From Cristatella mucedo (taxonomy: Eukaryota > Bryozoa > Phylactolaemata > Cristatellidae), in NCBI GenBank assembly GCA_009760855.2, contig WPIO01000130.1, positions 668,501-732,500 on the forward strand: 64,000 nt of DNA, given 5' to 3'. Positions 9,940 to 22,048 of this stretch are shown here, piece after piece. A program made the translations under genes and the position numbers. Position 1 is the stretch's first letter. Every line of letters begins with the position of its first letter. The notes beneath the pieces were generated by a model, which had not been told where the DNA came from, made no database searches, and saw only the letters and a program-made list of their open reading frames with translations.

Positions 9940-12480
9940 CATTAGTAGAGCGTGGGGCTATCAGAGTTAGCATCCAGTCTGACGGTGGCGCGGGTTTTGA
10001 TAGATGCTAGACAGGAAAAGGTACCGCTCATGTTACCTAATGTTTCTTACGAGCCGCGGACTCTCAGTGTGAGTGGTCCTCGGAACACATGTCACGCGAT
10101 ACAGATGCCGCGATGGTTAGAAACATTGGTAAGTTGCCAAATAATTATGAGGACCTGCAGGGTAGAAATACTGCTCACTTGACAGTAGAAGAGTCCTCAG
10201 ATTTTAGGCAATTTCTTGTGCATTATGCAGGCGTATTTTCGTCTGATGATTGCGACTTAGGATCCATCGATTTGGCGGAGCACAAGATTAGCACAGGAAA
10301 TCATGCACCAGCCATGCAGTGACGACCTTGATGCGTAGCGCCAAAACACCAGGACACGCTTCGGAAAGTCGCAGACGATTACGTGGATCAAGGGATATTG
10401 TGGAAAAATCCCCCCAGTCTCCGGTCCTCTCCTGTGGTGTAAGTTCAGAAGAAGATGGTGGCACTACGAGATGCTGTTTTTACTTTAGTGTAGTTTAGCA
10501 TTCGTATCCTTTGCCACGGATTGACGATACCCTACCTGAATTCACTGTGAGGCGCTAAATGGTTGTCTACACTTGATCTGAAATCTGGTTATCATTACGT
10601 GAAAATAGCTTCAGCGTATTGGCCAGGGCTATGGCAATTTACGGCGATGGCTCTTGGTCTGTGCATTACGCTAGCCACATTTGAGCTGCTGATGGGAGAG
10701 AGCGTTTGAGGATCTCCATTGGAAGACGGCTCTGATTTATTTGGATGACGTGGTTGTTTTTGGTCAATCATACAAGCAGGAACTGGAGAGGTCGTCTGAC
10801 GCACTGGATCGCCTTAGGCTTGATAGGTTAAAATTACGCCCTAAGATGTGTCACCTGTTTCATCGGGAAGTGAAGTACTTAGGGCTCGTTGTAGGAGAAT
10901 CGGGGGTACGGAATTATCCCGATGAAGTAGCAGCTGGAGTAGACTCGCTGACGTCGAGTGATGCAGGACAGGTGTGTCGCTTTCTGGGTTTCAGCACGTA
11001 CTATCGGCGTTTTGGGAATAGGTTTGCTTGTCATAGCTGGAAACCCTCCGCAACCTTACGGAAAATGGTGTAAAGTTTGAATGGTCGGCAGCCGCCAATG
11101 CGGCACTCAAACATTGGCGACTTGGCCTGTTCTGAATTTTCCGGACCCGGCTGTTCCTTATAGATTGTGACGTCAGCAATCATGGGATCGGTGGGATGCT
11201 GTCCAAGTCTAGTCCAAGGATTGGCTTTCGCAAATAGTGGCTTAGGTCAGCAAGGTTGTTAGTGGTCAAAAGAAGAATTACTGCATCACGAGGAAAGAAT
11301 TGTCAGCCATTATAAAAAGTCTGGGAAATTTCCATCCGCACCTGTGCGGGGCTATTTTCACGATCCACACTAGGTGGTTCTGAATTTGCTTCGATTCCTG
11401 AAAGACCCTGAGAATAAGCTTGCTCGGTGGCTTGGAAAATTAGACCAATACGATTACGAAATACGGAGGGAGCTGGAACGGGCCATTGGAATGACGAAAG
11501 CTTGATTCGGAGGCCTTGTGTTGTTGAGTGAAACATTGTGCCACCAAAGAAAGAGATAAGGGAATTGCTTATTGCTACCAGAGTAGGCTTGAAGACGATG
11601 CAGAGGCTTTGAAGGATAATTGGATAGAACTTGAGCAGGAGGAAAAAGACGTGCAGCGGTTGATGCAGTAGTGACGAGAAAGCAGGTCACGTCCGGTGAG
11701 TGAGAAGGTCTCATCCCACAGCAAAGCCACAAAGTATTACTGGTCGCATAGGGACGTGCTTAGACTCTACCGATGAGTGCTACAGCGAAAGCGGATATCG
11801 CCAAATGGCCTGATGACAACTTGGCTAACTATGGTGCCTAGGAAGGTTAGGCATATAGTTATCATGACTGAAGCGCACAATCACCACACAGGCTACAGGT
11901 ACCTGCGGGTAGACACTAGGGATTAAGGAGGCACCTCGAGACGCCAAGAATTATCTGAGCCAGCGTTTATATTGGGTTATTGGGTTAGCAAGCATAGGAA
12001 TAAAAGAGTGGTAAAATATAAAAGAGTGGTGCAAATCCTGCCGCGAATGTTGTGCCAAGAATGGACCCAAGGTGCAACTACGGGCACCATTGCAGCTTAA
12101 TCAAGCTGGCGCTCCGATGGAGCAAGTTGCTTTTGATATAGCTGACCCTTTGACTACCACTAGGTGTGGCAATGACTACACCTTCGTCTTGATGGGTAGC
12201 ATAACTAAGTGGCCTGAAGCCTATGCGATTTCTGACCAAGAGGCCACTACCGGTTCCAATGTTGCGTGCGATTCCTTTTGTCGTTTCGGCATGTCTGACG
12301 AATTGCATTCTCATCAGGGCAGCAATCTGGTTAAAGAAAAATCTGGTTAGAGAAAATTTAGCTGTCTCTGCAGATCTGCAGATGACGTGAAGCAACGAGC
12401 TGATCTAAGAGCCCGTGATGTTCCTGCAACCTACTACCTGGTGATAGATTATTAGCTTTGTGACCTTCGGGGAAAGAAGT
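9940..12480 (+). mobile_element. Decayed Ty3/Gypsy retroelement pol region
   Basis: Fragments of a Ty3/Gypsy pol gene appear in order on the plus strand, broken by stops and frameshifts: a linker between protease and reverse transcriptase (about 9950-10320), reverse transcriptase with the catalytic YLDD box near 10740 and the FLGFSTYYRRF block near 10980, degenerate RNase H (about 11100-11760), a zinc-binding segment (about 12030-12060), and the integrase core start near 12120 (ITKWPEAYAI). Nothing here could act. Gag and a clear 5' LTR were not found; 9075-9940 may hold unrecognisable upstream parts. Confidence 0.75.
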
Positions 12481-12744
12481 GACTCTCAAACGAGCTTTTG
12501 AGCTATAGGGAAGGTCTTTGTGTAGTTGAAAATCGGCTTTCACGTGCGTATTTTTGCATTCGCTCTTAGCCTCAAGCGAAACCTAAAATTGTAACCGCGC
12601 AGACACTCGTCCCCCGGCTCTCTATCGGTGGACTGTGTGATGCAGTGCTGCGGTGCGGTTAGAACACGGGCGGCCACAAATGGGTGCCGAAAGCAACAGT
12701 TTATTGTGGGCCTGTTCGTAGCGGTTACGCGCCGGCGCAAGCGC

Positions 12745-13208
12745 TTTACGCGGCGCGCACCGGACCAACGGGGTTAACTGCGCGAACTCCCGAAGTCCGA
12801 CTATAATAACTACCCTACGCGTTTACGCGGCGCGTACCGGACCGACGGAGTTAACTGCGCGAACTCCCGAAGTCCGACTATAATAACTACCCTACGCGTT
12901 TACGCGGCGCGTACCGGACCGACGGAGTTAACTGCGCGAACTCCCGAAGTCCGAGTGTAACCAACTACCCTGTGCGTTTACGCGGCGCGTATCGGTCCGA
13001 CGGAGTTAACTGCACGAACTCCCGAAGCCCGACTATAATAACTACCCTACGCGTTTACGCGGCGTGTACCGGACCGACGGAGTTAACTGCACGAACTCCC
13101 GAAGTCTGACTATAATAACTACCCTACGCGTTTACGCGGCGTGTACCGGACCGACGGAGTTGACTTCGCGAACTCCCAAAGTCCGAGTATAACTAACTAC
13201 CCTATGCG
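12745..13208 (+). repeat. 77-bp tandem array, six units
   Basis: Units start at 12745, 12822, 12899, 12977, 13054 and 13131 (spacing 77, 77, 78, 77, 77). Each begins TTTACGCGGCGCGTACCGGA and includes GGAGTTAACTGCGCGAACTC and CCGACTATAATAACTACCCT. Units are nearly identical and unusually rich in CpG. No protein is encoded. Confidence 0.95.
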
Positions 13209-13393
13209 CGCGTCGCTACAGCACCCCAAGATACGAGCGGCTAACTAAGTAGCCGGCAGAACACAACTGCGCAGTCTAAGTTGCACTTAGTTAGCTGTCC
13301 GTCGCCGTAGGTTCGTCTCTCGTGCTCTCGAAGCGTAGTCTCGCGCATCGACTACCGAAGCTGCAGCCCTGAGCTCTGTCAGTCCTGTCATTT

Positions 13394-13512
<119 letters not shown>

Positions 13513-13589
13513 CTGCCCTCTCGACCTTGGGCGTAGCTGTTATTGTTTTTGTCGAACCCTAGCTCTCGGTGTCCGTCCTAGCCCTAATT

Positions 13590-13700
13590 CTTCTTGGCTA
13601 GTCCTCGGCTAGCCATTGGCTAGCCCTAGGCCAGTCCTTGGCCAGCCCTTGGCCAGTCCTTGGCCAACCCTTGGCCAGTCCTTGACCAATCCTACGCTAG
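13590..13700 (+). repeat. Short GGCCAGTCCTTGGCCA-type tandem repeat
   Basis: About eight degenerate copies of an 11-base unit (TTGGCCAGTCC and variants) lie just downstream of the CT tract and lead into the Gypsy C-terminal remnant. Confidence 0.7.
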
Positions 13701-14065
13701 TCCGCCTGCTACGGTTGCTCTAGGTGCCCTAGTCAGACCCACTAAGGCAAGGGCTAATATCGCGGCTAGCCTGAGAGCGGCTCCGTTGCAAAATTGTGGA
13801 TACGAATCGCTTGTGAAAAACCTGATCGTTTCACGTGGACCAGTGGTGCGCAAAGCAGCGATTTGGGCTGTTCGCGTGTGGCGATGATGTGACGAGTCTC
13901 AGTGATCATGATGATGGTGACATTGGTGCTGGTCAGCACCGAGGCGTGGCAACCGGAAACGCCCAGGATGTGCGAGATACTCAAGATGGCCTGCGTAGAT
14001 CGAAACGAAGGACGGCTGCATCAAGATGGATGACTGACTACTTGATGAACGATGAGTTCGAATGA
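13660..14065 (+). mobile_element. Probable pol C-terminal remnant of the same Gypsy element
   Basis: The frame ending at 14065 finishes LRRSKRRTAASRWMTDYLMN, a basic tail of the sort that ends Gypsy pol proteins. It is separated from the integrase core by the 77-bp array and a long CT tract, which may have been inserted or expanded there. Confidence 0.35.
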
Positions 14066-15869
14066 GTGGGTTACATGCCCACTAGCGTAAGGGCTACGCA
14101 ATACAGGCAATTTTGCCTTCTGCCGTCGCATTGGAGTTCTTCTAGAAGCGTTTGATCTACCGTGGTTTTGCTTTGTTGACACATTTGGCCAACATTTGTT
14201 TTCGCGAGTTTGTTCGTGCACGTATGGCTGGAGCGCCTGGCATTTCATGGGACTAGTTTTGAGAGCCTGGAAGTAGTAATAAGCCGGTGTGAGTAGGGCG
14301 GTTGTAGAATAGATTATAAAGTTTCACTTGAGCGATTATTGCTCTGAGGGTGCACGAGCACGGCAAATAGTGGACATACGGATTTCGGAAACGCGATAGC
14401 GACGTGCCACGTTGAGTAATCGCAGCTGTTGATTCGTTATGGTGGCTGCACCACTGGAAAGCGCTCACGTTTCTATTGTTACGCGTGCCTTCGCTGTTTT
14501 CGAGCTACAATTTTTAGATAATAATAATAATAAAAAATGTCACAGGGAAACAGCTCGATTCTCGGACGCTCGTCAACTCTATGTTGGACAGGATTGCAAA
14601 ACCCGACGCTTGATCCACGTTCTCGGATTTTGGAGAGCTGCATTTATCATCGCACAAATCAGTCCGTTGGATGATTGGCATTGGTATTTCAAGTTACTGA
14701 GTCTTTGGATATTCATTCGATGTGTGGTTTTGGTTACAGCTTGCTGTTGTACATTTTTTGAGACGCCTCAAAGCGAGAGTACCGGATGGAGTAGGTCAGC
14801 GTGATTTCAGACTTACTTGCACTAAGTATGAGGCATACCGGTTATCTCTTGCAGAAAGCTTCGAGGCGTTCCATTCTGGCGTGACTGCGTGTCCAGCTAA
14901 GACGACGATTTGCAGTATTAAATCCGCAATTTCCGTCGTTAATATAGCGATGTTGAATTGTGGATCTGGTGCACTTGTTTGCAAGATTTTGGATTTAGCA
15001 TTGAAATGTGATCTTATTTGTGTAGCTAATCTTCATGGTTTGTTAATTCGTTTTGTTGGCTTTGTGGAAGCCCGTTCGATTGATATACATAAGTTTCTTA
15101 CTTTACCCGTCTAAGAATGGCACGACTGAGATTGAGCCCTCAGCAGCTCGTATATCTTTGCCTGTCTTCATAAAGGTAAAGGCATCTATGGTTTGTCCGT
15201 GCTTGAACAATTGTGCCTGGACAATTGAGTAGCGACTGGAGCCTGATTTTAGTGGCTCGCATGTATTTGTTGAAATAGGGATCGTGGGATTATTTTTTTT
15301 CACGTGTGAGATTAAGTTTTGACTTCAGCCATTTCACGTGCTCCTTGCAGCTTTTTCTGGTGGGATGCTTTGTTTATTAACATTTGGGCCATAGCTTTAT
15401 GGTAAAAAATAGCAATGTTTCTATCATGGGTTAAAATATAAATAAAACAACATAAAACATGCAGCTTTACTCTTGTCTTGAACATGGAAAGTACGGCACT
15501 CACAAAATAAGTCACGCTGATTGGGTGTAAAACAAATAGATAATAGCCCGGTCCAGTAGGTCCCGAGACAATTAGGTCTCAGCACAAATGGGTACTGGAA
15601 GTTTAGGTCCCAAATAAAAATTAATTTTTAAACTCGCTTATTTTCAACATATTAGCAATATAACGGAATGAAATACCATCATATTTTATTGTAATATTAA
15701 TTGATCGAATAGTTACATTAATTATTTTGTTACATGATAATTATTTCTAAAATGTATTAGAAGATGTATTTATCACGCATTAATATTATTACTTATTGTT
15801 AATACTCATTCCATCATGAAGTTGTGGGATAGACCTCGAAGATAGTAAATTATTTCGTGTTCTACATTC
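14066..15869. other. Repeat-flanking sequence, no gene recognised
   Basis: A possible 3' LTR of the Gypsy element would be expected at the start, but I could not pair it with a 5' copy. An AT-rich stretch lies at 15600-15790. The 130-codon frame at 14722-15114 shows no domain. Confidence 0.4.
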
Positions 15870-16460
15870 GTCCTGATAATAATAACACTGCGCCCTCAGA
15901 GAACTCAATCTCTTTCTAGGCACTTTACATTTGCTGCAAAGGGAAACGCAATTGAATGGTGAGTTATAGCATGCTTGATAAATAACATGAATAACATGGT
16001 TAGGGGTGACATGCACAGGGTCAGCATGCAGATGTGGTTAGTGGCAGCATGCACAGTGTCAGCACGCATAACCACACGAAGAATGAATCACCGGGACCCA
16101 CTAAATTCTGTCATAAATAGGTGCATTTTAAGTTCTTTTTAAATGTGTTCCAGTCAGGGGATGTTGTGACGAAAGTCGGGAGTGAGTTCCATGCTTTGGG
16201 GGCATACGAACCAAATGCGTGGTCTCCAAAGGATTTGAGGTTTGTACGAGGTATTGGTAGACTGTTGGATTCCGAAAAGCGGGTGGTACGATGCTTGGCC
16301 TGGTGAGGGAGTAGATCTGAGAGATAGGCTGGAGCGAAAGAATGAAGTGATATAAAAGTGAGCGACAAAACCTTGAAGTCGACCCGTTGCTTGACTGGGA
16401 ACCTGTGCAGGTCGGCGAGAAGTGGTGTGATGCGGTAACTGTGACGCTCGCGACAGACAA
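15870..16460 (-). mobile_element. LINE family B fragment with reverse transcriptase C-terminus
   Basis: The minus strand encodes a second LINE family: YLSDLLPHQ, SFGDHAFGSYAPKAWNSLP and FKKNLKCTYL, the conserved end of L2/CR1-type proteins. A 3' untranslated region with CATGCTGACCCTGTGCATG repeats follows, then a tail with a short stem-loop and (ATT)n. This copy serves as the family-B reference in the window. Confidence 0.8.
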
Positions 16461-16488
16461 GCCTAGCTGCGAGAGTTTTGCAAAATGC

Positions 16489-16820
16489 TTAAAGCACGGC
16501 CATCTTATTGTTGATATTTTCTTCTTTTTCTGGTGCCGATGCATCTGCAACGTGCTGTTCGTTCTGTAATTCTCGGCTTTTCTGAACTCGTCTCAACCAA
16601 TCGATGAAACTCCAAATCGATGGGTGTTTCACGTCGAATTTCGTTTGAAGACGTCGATTCGCAGCCTCTGCATAGCTACCGGTAAGTGTTTGATCGTTAT
16701 CGTTAAGAACCCGGTCGTAAACATTCCAGAGTTGCGGTAGAAATACTGCCGGTCGACGACGTCTCTTTCTTCCAAATGATGCCCCAATATAATTGTACTC
16801 GAACCAAGTTAGTATCTGTA
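16489..16820 (-). mobile_element. Mutator-like (MULE) transposase C-terminal fragment
   Basis: The minus strand encodes WFEYNYIG, RRRRPAVFLPQLWNVYDRVL, and later NRRLQTKF then HPSIWSFIDWLRRVQ. This is the conserved C-terminal block of MULE transposases (W-E--YIG, P-W-N, N--R-, HPSIW-FI). The frame is open for at least 110 codons and continues upstream to 16902. The DDE core, SWIM zinc finger and terminal inverted repeats are not visible nearby. Confidence 0.75.
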
Positions 16821-17227
16821 CAGTGTGCAAAGACCTGAAGCTATCAATACGCCGACGATAAAACACAGCACTCAATATCGCACGCATCGCTAGCCACAAC
16901 ACCGTATTATTAAAGGCACAACAACAGCCTGTATTCTACAGCCAATACTTATGGGTGACTTCCTTCCGACTCGCTAACCGGCTCAGCAGGTCATGCTCAG
17001 CGCTTTACTCACCGACCGGTAGGCCGTTGCTCCAAGAACGAACGACAGTGGTCAGGCACAAGCCTTATATGATAGCCACGTCATAAGTCACAATAAACAC
17101 TATGTTGCATATATACATACATATGCAATATACATAATGTTGCTAATTAGCCCTGGATAATCGCTACTACTTTATAAGCGTTCGAGCTCAGAGGCAAAGC
17201 TCATAGTTCTCAATCGGGGTTCAGCTG

Positions 17228-17430
17228 TCAAGCTCATAGTTCATAATATTGGGACATTATAACACTTTGCATGCTGCCACTAACCATCTTTACAAGCTGA
17301 CCCTGTGCATGTCAAGCATGCACGATCTAAACGCATGGTCATGCTACCTAAAGAGCATATGTAAAGTGCCTAGAGAGAGATTAAGTTCTATGAGGGTGCT
17401 ATACAAATGTATTATTATTTATTATTTATT
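17228..17430 (+). mobile_element. LINE family B, 3' end
   Basis: It contains the CATGCTGCCACTAACCA and CTGACCCTGTGCATG segments and the tail AGTGCC...GGTGCT followed by (TTAT)n. There is no coding part. Confidence 0.75.
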
Positions 17431-17875
17431 GAAGTCTTAAATCTCTACTCTCCACTCCCGAAGCCACTTTACGCGAAATTATGACGTCGTTATAAGATCC
17501 CCATGAAGTCTGCCTGTGCATCTGCTGTTTCAATTGCAGCAACTCCAGAACTTGACATGACCGTCCACATTACACTTGCGAAATGTAAATGGAAAACCTT
17601 CATCATGAAATATTTTTTACTTCTTTACTTCCGTATTTTATTCCGACCGTTTTCCTTTATAATGTTTATGTATTTTTACTGTTATAATACGAGATTATAA
17701 AAAATAATGCTCCGATAATGTAATAATATTCAACAGCATTATTTGACCACAACTTCATCACGAAATTACGTTTTTATATTCAGCATAATTATTTGATTTG
17801 TTATTTATATGCCTGTTTTCTTGCTAACGGTCAAATCTTTTTCATTCTCAATAACAATAAAAATAATAATGCACT

Positions 17876-18080
17876 TGATAAAGCGCACTCAGAGAACTTG
17901 ATCTCTTTTTAGGCGCTTTACATTTGCTGCAAAGGGAAATGCAATTGAATGGTGAGTAAAATCATGCTTGATAAACAAACAAAATGAATAGCATGGTTAG
18001 GGCTGACATGCACAGGGTCAGCATGCAAATGTGGTTAGTGGCAGCATACTCAGTGTTAGCACGCATAAGCACAATCTTAT
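17876..18080 (-). mobile_element. LINE family B, 3' end
   Basis: It is the reverse complement of the family-B tail and 3' untranslated region, very similar to the copy at 15.9 kb. Confidence 0.8.
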
Positions 18081-19071
18081 AGTCACTGGTACACGTTAGT
18101 ATTACTAATTCAATGCCAACTTTATTTTGTCACATCAAACAGTTCTTACTCTCTTTTATCTATCATTTTTTAAGCTCTTTGAACTACAGATATATTGAAT
18201 TAAATACCACAGTCTGTATGTAATAGGCGACGGACGTCGTGTATGCAGTTGGTCCGGGACCTGATTGTCTCGTGACCCATGGCGGGATCTATTTGTCCTG
18301 TTTCGTAGAAACTGCAAGGTGTGTGTAGTTTGCACCATTTTGGAGCCGAGCTATGGGCTCCCAGCGAACCCCTGATGTCGCCTGAGGTGGTTCTCGTTGG
18401 TCTTTTGTATAATTGAAACTGTAGCAATTCGTGAGATTAAAGAATTTGCTTTGGTCGTTTTGTGCCGATCTTGTCTTAGCAAGAAAATGACAGTGGCTAT
18501 TGAACCTCTTGAGTCATTTCGATGACTTTACCTTGGAGTCATCGTTCTCTGACCACTAGCGGGCGATATTCGTCCAGAAAGGAGTGGCTTAGAATAGGGT
18601 TAGAGTATAGGTCATTTAGCCGAGACTACGATTGTAGTGGAAAATCAAAAGTCCTTTCCTAGCTTGAATTTCTCCGTTTCGTCCACGGGGCTATCAGGAT
18701 GCCTCCTTGTTCTTTACTTTTCTTCTCTCCGTGCGGCTGCATTAAGGCCTCTTTAGGTGAATCTAAGCGAGGCATGCGTTAGAGGTAGGCGTGACGAACT
18801 CGCCCAGATCAGAGGGCGTGGCCCCACCACACAGACTTCCGGGTGCGTATTACACTAACTGACGGCTTATAGTCGGTATCGCTTGTCCGGAACTTGAAAG
18901 CATTTCTGATACAAATAGTATTTGATTTCTTAACGATTCCTCTTATCCGGTGGATTGATTCGTGTCTTTGTAAGTAAGTTAACTGTCACTATGTTTTGCC
19001 TTGTATGGCGTTGCCGGATCCGGTAGTCTCTTACTCCGGTGAGTGATGATCTACCCTGCCGGCTGGTGCTG
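18081..19071. other. Upstream region of the F-box gene
   Basis: No repeat was recognised except a block near 18550-18660 that resembles sequence upstream of ERAL1. The region rises in GC toward the gene and presumably includes its promoter. Confidence 0.35.
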
Positions 19072-19098
19072 ATGGCAGCCGCGAACTCCCTGTCTTAA
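19072..19098 (+). promoter_or_regulatory. Short upstream open reading frame before the F-box gene
   Basis: An ATG followed by seven codons and TAA ends 14 bases before the F-box start codon. If it is transcribed in the leader it could lower translation of the main frame. If the stretch ending AG before 19113 is an intron end, it is irrelevant. Confidence 0.25.
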
Positions 19099-19112
19099 TC
19101 GGGTAAGGTAAG

Positions 19113-20201
19113 ATGGACCGGCGTGTCGACTGGGCAGCCCTGCCTCCGCTGGCTATGACGGAGATACTGTCATACTTAACATGGACCGATCGTCTGCATG
19201 CAGCTCAAGCCTGCTGGTCATGGTACCGGTGCTCACTGTCGGCCACTCTGTGGAGGCGGTTTACATTCTCGTTTCGAGGCCCCTGCTGGGACACGAGCTC
19301 GCTGATTTCGCGGCACGGTGACAAAATGCGCGACATAGCGATAAGCATAGATCAGGGAGACGAGACCAATAGAACAAGCGCCTGCAGCTTCATCTCCAAA
19401 CTCTCCAGCTCGAAGCTCGCTTTGACAGGCTTCGCAATAGCGTTTGCTGGTAACAACCCGTTATTGTACGCCGGTTTAGACTTCATTAAGGCGCTGTCAG
19501 ACCTCTTCCAGCAGACGGCATCTTTGGAGAGGGTCGATTTGTCGAAGTTAGATCTAAATATCGACGATACTCTGCTCACCACCCTGTATACCAACAATCG
19601 GTCATTAAAAAGCGTCGACATCAATAACAAAAGCCTTCCCACTTTGGTTAGCAGCGAGTGCGTAAAGAAAATGGTAGCTAGCTGCGAAGGCTTACAGGAG
19701 CTGAGTCTTCGACACGCCAGCATATCCGAGGAATGTCTGGAAGCCCTGCTAGAGCCCGAAAGTCGTTCATTAAGGAGCCTAACAATAAAATGCACTAGGC
19801 AAGAGAAATTCACCAAAGATATCGGATCCGAGACTTGGGCAAAACTGAGAAGCCGACATCCGGGTCTCAGAGTGACATTTTATTTTGACCACACGTGTCT
19901 CTTGAATAAGATCTCCAATATATTGAAGCCAGAGATAAACGTCAGTGGACTTCACTTTATCACCTACACGCGACTCCACGAGGAGCTTGCACAGGCGGTG
20001 CACCACTATGCCAGCACATTGGAGACACTTGTGCTCAACGTGCAGTCTAGCACTGAGCTGGACTCTGAACTGCTTCATGCAGCTTTCGTTTGCAAAAGGC
20101 TTAAGACAGTCAGAATATTATGTCCGGTGAGCACCGACGTTGTCGACGCATTCAGAAGGGAGCACCAGCACGAGCATGACTTCAATCTCATGCTTGACTA
20201 G
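19113..20201 (+). CDS. F-box protein with leucine-rich C-terminal region
   Basis: Intact 362-residue frame. Residues about 9-50 form an F-box (LPPLAMTEILSYLTWTDRLH, then AAQACWSWYR and LWRRFTF), the segment that binds SKP1 in SCF ubiquitin ligases. The remainder has irregular leucine-rich repeats (for example LQELSLRHASISEECLEALL and LETLVLNVQSST), probably the substrate-binding part. The layout resembles FBXO33/FBXO39 and FBXL proteins, but I cannot assign a subfamily. The start is the first in-frame ATG matching the F-box. The sequence just before it reads ...GGTAAGGTAAG|ATG, so this ATG could lie right after a splice acceptor and a 5' non-coding exon may exist. A short upstream frame lies at 19072. 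An ATTAAA at about 20650 is a possible polyadenylation signal. The gene converges on EDC3, whose stop is 1.85 kb downstream. Confidence 0.85.
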   Translation: MDRRVDWAALPPLAMTEILSYLTWTDRLHAAQACWSWYRCSLSATLWRRFTFSFRGPCWDTSSLISRHGDKMRDIAISIDQGDETNRTSACSFISKLSSSKLALTGFAIAFAGNNPLLYAGLDFIKALSDLFQQTASLERVDLSKLDLNIDDTLLTTLYTNNRSLKSVDINNKSLPTLVSSECVKKMVASCEGLQELSLRHASISEECLEALLEPESRSLRSLTIKCTRQEKFTKDIGSETWAKLRSRHPGLRVTFYFDHTCLLNKISNILKPEINVSGLHFITYTRLHEELAQAVHHYASTLETLVLNVQSSTELDSELLHAAFVCKRLKTVRILCPVSTDVVDAFRREHQHEHDFNLMLD

Positions 20202-21357
20202 AGCCACCTCAGCACGAGGCCGTGGAGCCAGCAGGTCGGCCTTCTTAACAAGCAGGCTGCTGCTGCTCATCCTGATATGTGCTAATTGGCTCGGCAGCCA
20301 AGCTCCACGGTGAATCTGGCTTTGATGGCTAAGATGTCTATACGAAATTGGACTCGAGCGCGGTGGATATTTGCAGCTGTACATTGCTATGCTGTCGAGT
20401 GCATCACTTTTTGGCAGTCCAGCTAAACTGTACCGGGCCAAATCGACTGCCGAGACAGAGCTTGCATCAAAAAGCGTGCCGGTGTCATTTTAGAGAGCAC
20501 GTGCTTCACTACATCCGGTGGCTTAGCATCGGCTTTACCTCAGCATTCCCAGTCAGCCAAATGAACCTCCCTAGTGCTGTAGTGCCTAGACAAGAGATTT
20601 AGTTTTCGACTCTCTTTCTCCCAGGGCACTGTGCTAAAGCCATTATTATCATTAAATTATAGCCGTGCAAGAACAGCACCCGTGCCTGTAGAAGATTCGC
20701 CAAGAAGTGCTGCTCGATGCCTCGAGTCATTGACACTTGGCACTTGTTTCGGGGGAAGGGGCGAGAAGTCCTGAAGCCCCGGTCACCACTAGAGATTGTC
20801 GCTTTCAAGTATCTCCAGCAGTGCTGAAATCTGGACGGACGGGGAACGCCTTAAGTGGCTTAGTGCTCTGCAAGTCGGTGCCATTCCTGGAGTGACAGCT
20901 CCCTGGCTGACCATGCCACTGACGCCACGTATATGAGGTACGTGTTGGCACAAAAGCGACACTATATCCATGCTCAAACGACATCTGTGCTTACTGCCAC
21001 TGCCACGGAACATACACATTTTGAATCACAGGACACACCAAGTTTTTCTGCTTGCACCTTGTGTGAACATGTGTCTGTGTGTAAGGGGTGCATGTGTTCT
21101 CTGTCTACAGCATCACTTAGCCATGAAGAGAAAGCCGGAGCAGGTAGTTCAAGGGGCAAAGGCCAGGCTAGCAACTCCACCCTCCAGAGGAAAACCCTAT
21201 TTTAACTCCGACAATTGAATTCTGCTCGTGGGTTGTTGCTAGGCAAGTGTAAATCATTGATGCATTTATGCACCTCCCTGTCCTATGCAGCCGACCGACA
21301 TGCACGAATTGACGACAGCTTATGGCCATGGGCAGACCAGGTCACACATTTTTTTTA
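20202..21357. other. Region between converging F-box and EDC3 genes
   Basis: It holds the presumed F-box 3' untranslated region. A faint LINE family-B-like tail may lie at 20584-20665. Nothing else was recognised. Confidence 0.35.
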
Positions 21358-21490
21358 CAATTTATTTGTATAGCGCTCCAAGAGAACTTAATCTCTATTC
21401 AAGCGCTTCATATATGCCTCGGGGCTCAAGCTCACGACCTCAGCCGGACCTTCGCCAGGGAGAGCACCTTAATCTTCGCCTTGACCGGCA
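21358..21490 (-). mobile_element. tRNA-headed SINE, family 1
   Basis: It is the reverse complement of the 30.2-kb SINE: tail, stem-loop and GAGCCCCGAGG join, with a diverged tRNA head extending toward 21490. Confidence 0.7.
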
Positions 21491-21523
21491 CGTGAGTTCA
21501 CCAGAAGGACCCCGAGGTCAATA

Positions 21524-21800
21524 ATAATAATATTAATACATTTGTATAGTACCCTCAGATAACCTAATCTCTTTCTAGGCACTTAACATTTGATGCAAAA
21601 GAGGCATGATCGAATGGTTAATGGTAGCATGCTCAATGTCAGCAAGCATAACATGGTTAGAAGTGACAAACAAGCACAGGGTCAGCATGCAAATATGGTG
21701 AGTGGCAGCATGCCATGTCAGCATGCATGTGTACACAATGGACGAATCGCATGGACTCACTAAATGCCATGATAAATAGATGCGTTTTTAGTTGCTTTAC
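21524..21800 (-). mobile_element. LINE family B, 3' end
   Basis: It shows the family-B tail, the CATGCTNACAT-type untranslated repeats and the start of the coding end near 21790. It lies directly after a SINE-1 copy. Confidence 0.75.
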
Positions 21801-22048
21801 AGCTGCTTATTTGGTAATGGTTTCGCCAAACAAAAAGCCTGAACGCAGCAAGGAGCAGGCGTGCACTTGCAGGCTGCTGCAGACGTACAAAAGCAGCACA
21901 TGCGGCTAATGTGACGACACGGCATTTTGTTCTTTATGCAAGTGTAAGCGTAACAAATGCCGACAACAGTGTGGCTCGACTCAGTGAGCATCGTGCCTGC
22001 CTGCAGGTCACGGTAGAAACTGCGCACACCGTCGGTCGGTGTCGACTC

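Noticed and set aside
12745-13208. CRISPR-like direct repeats
   Set aside because: Units are contiguous without unique spacers, and the genome is eukaryotic.
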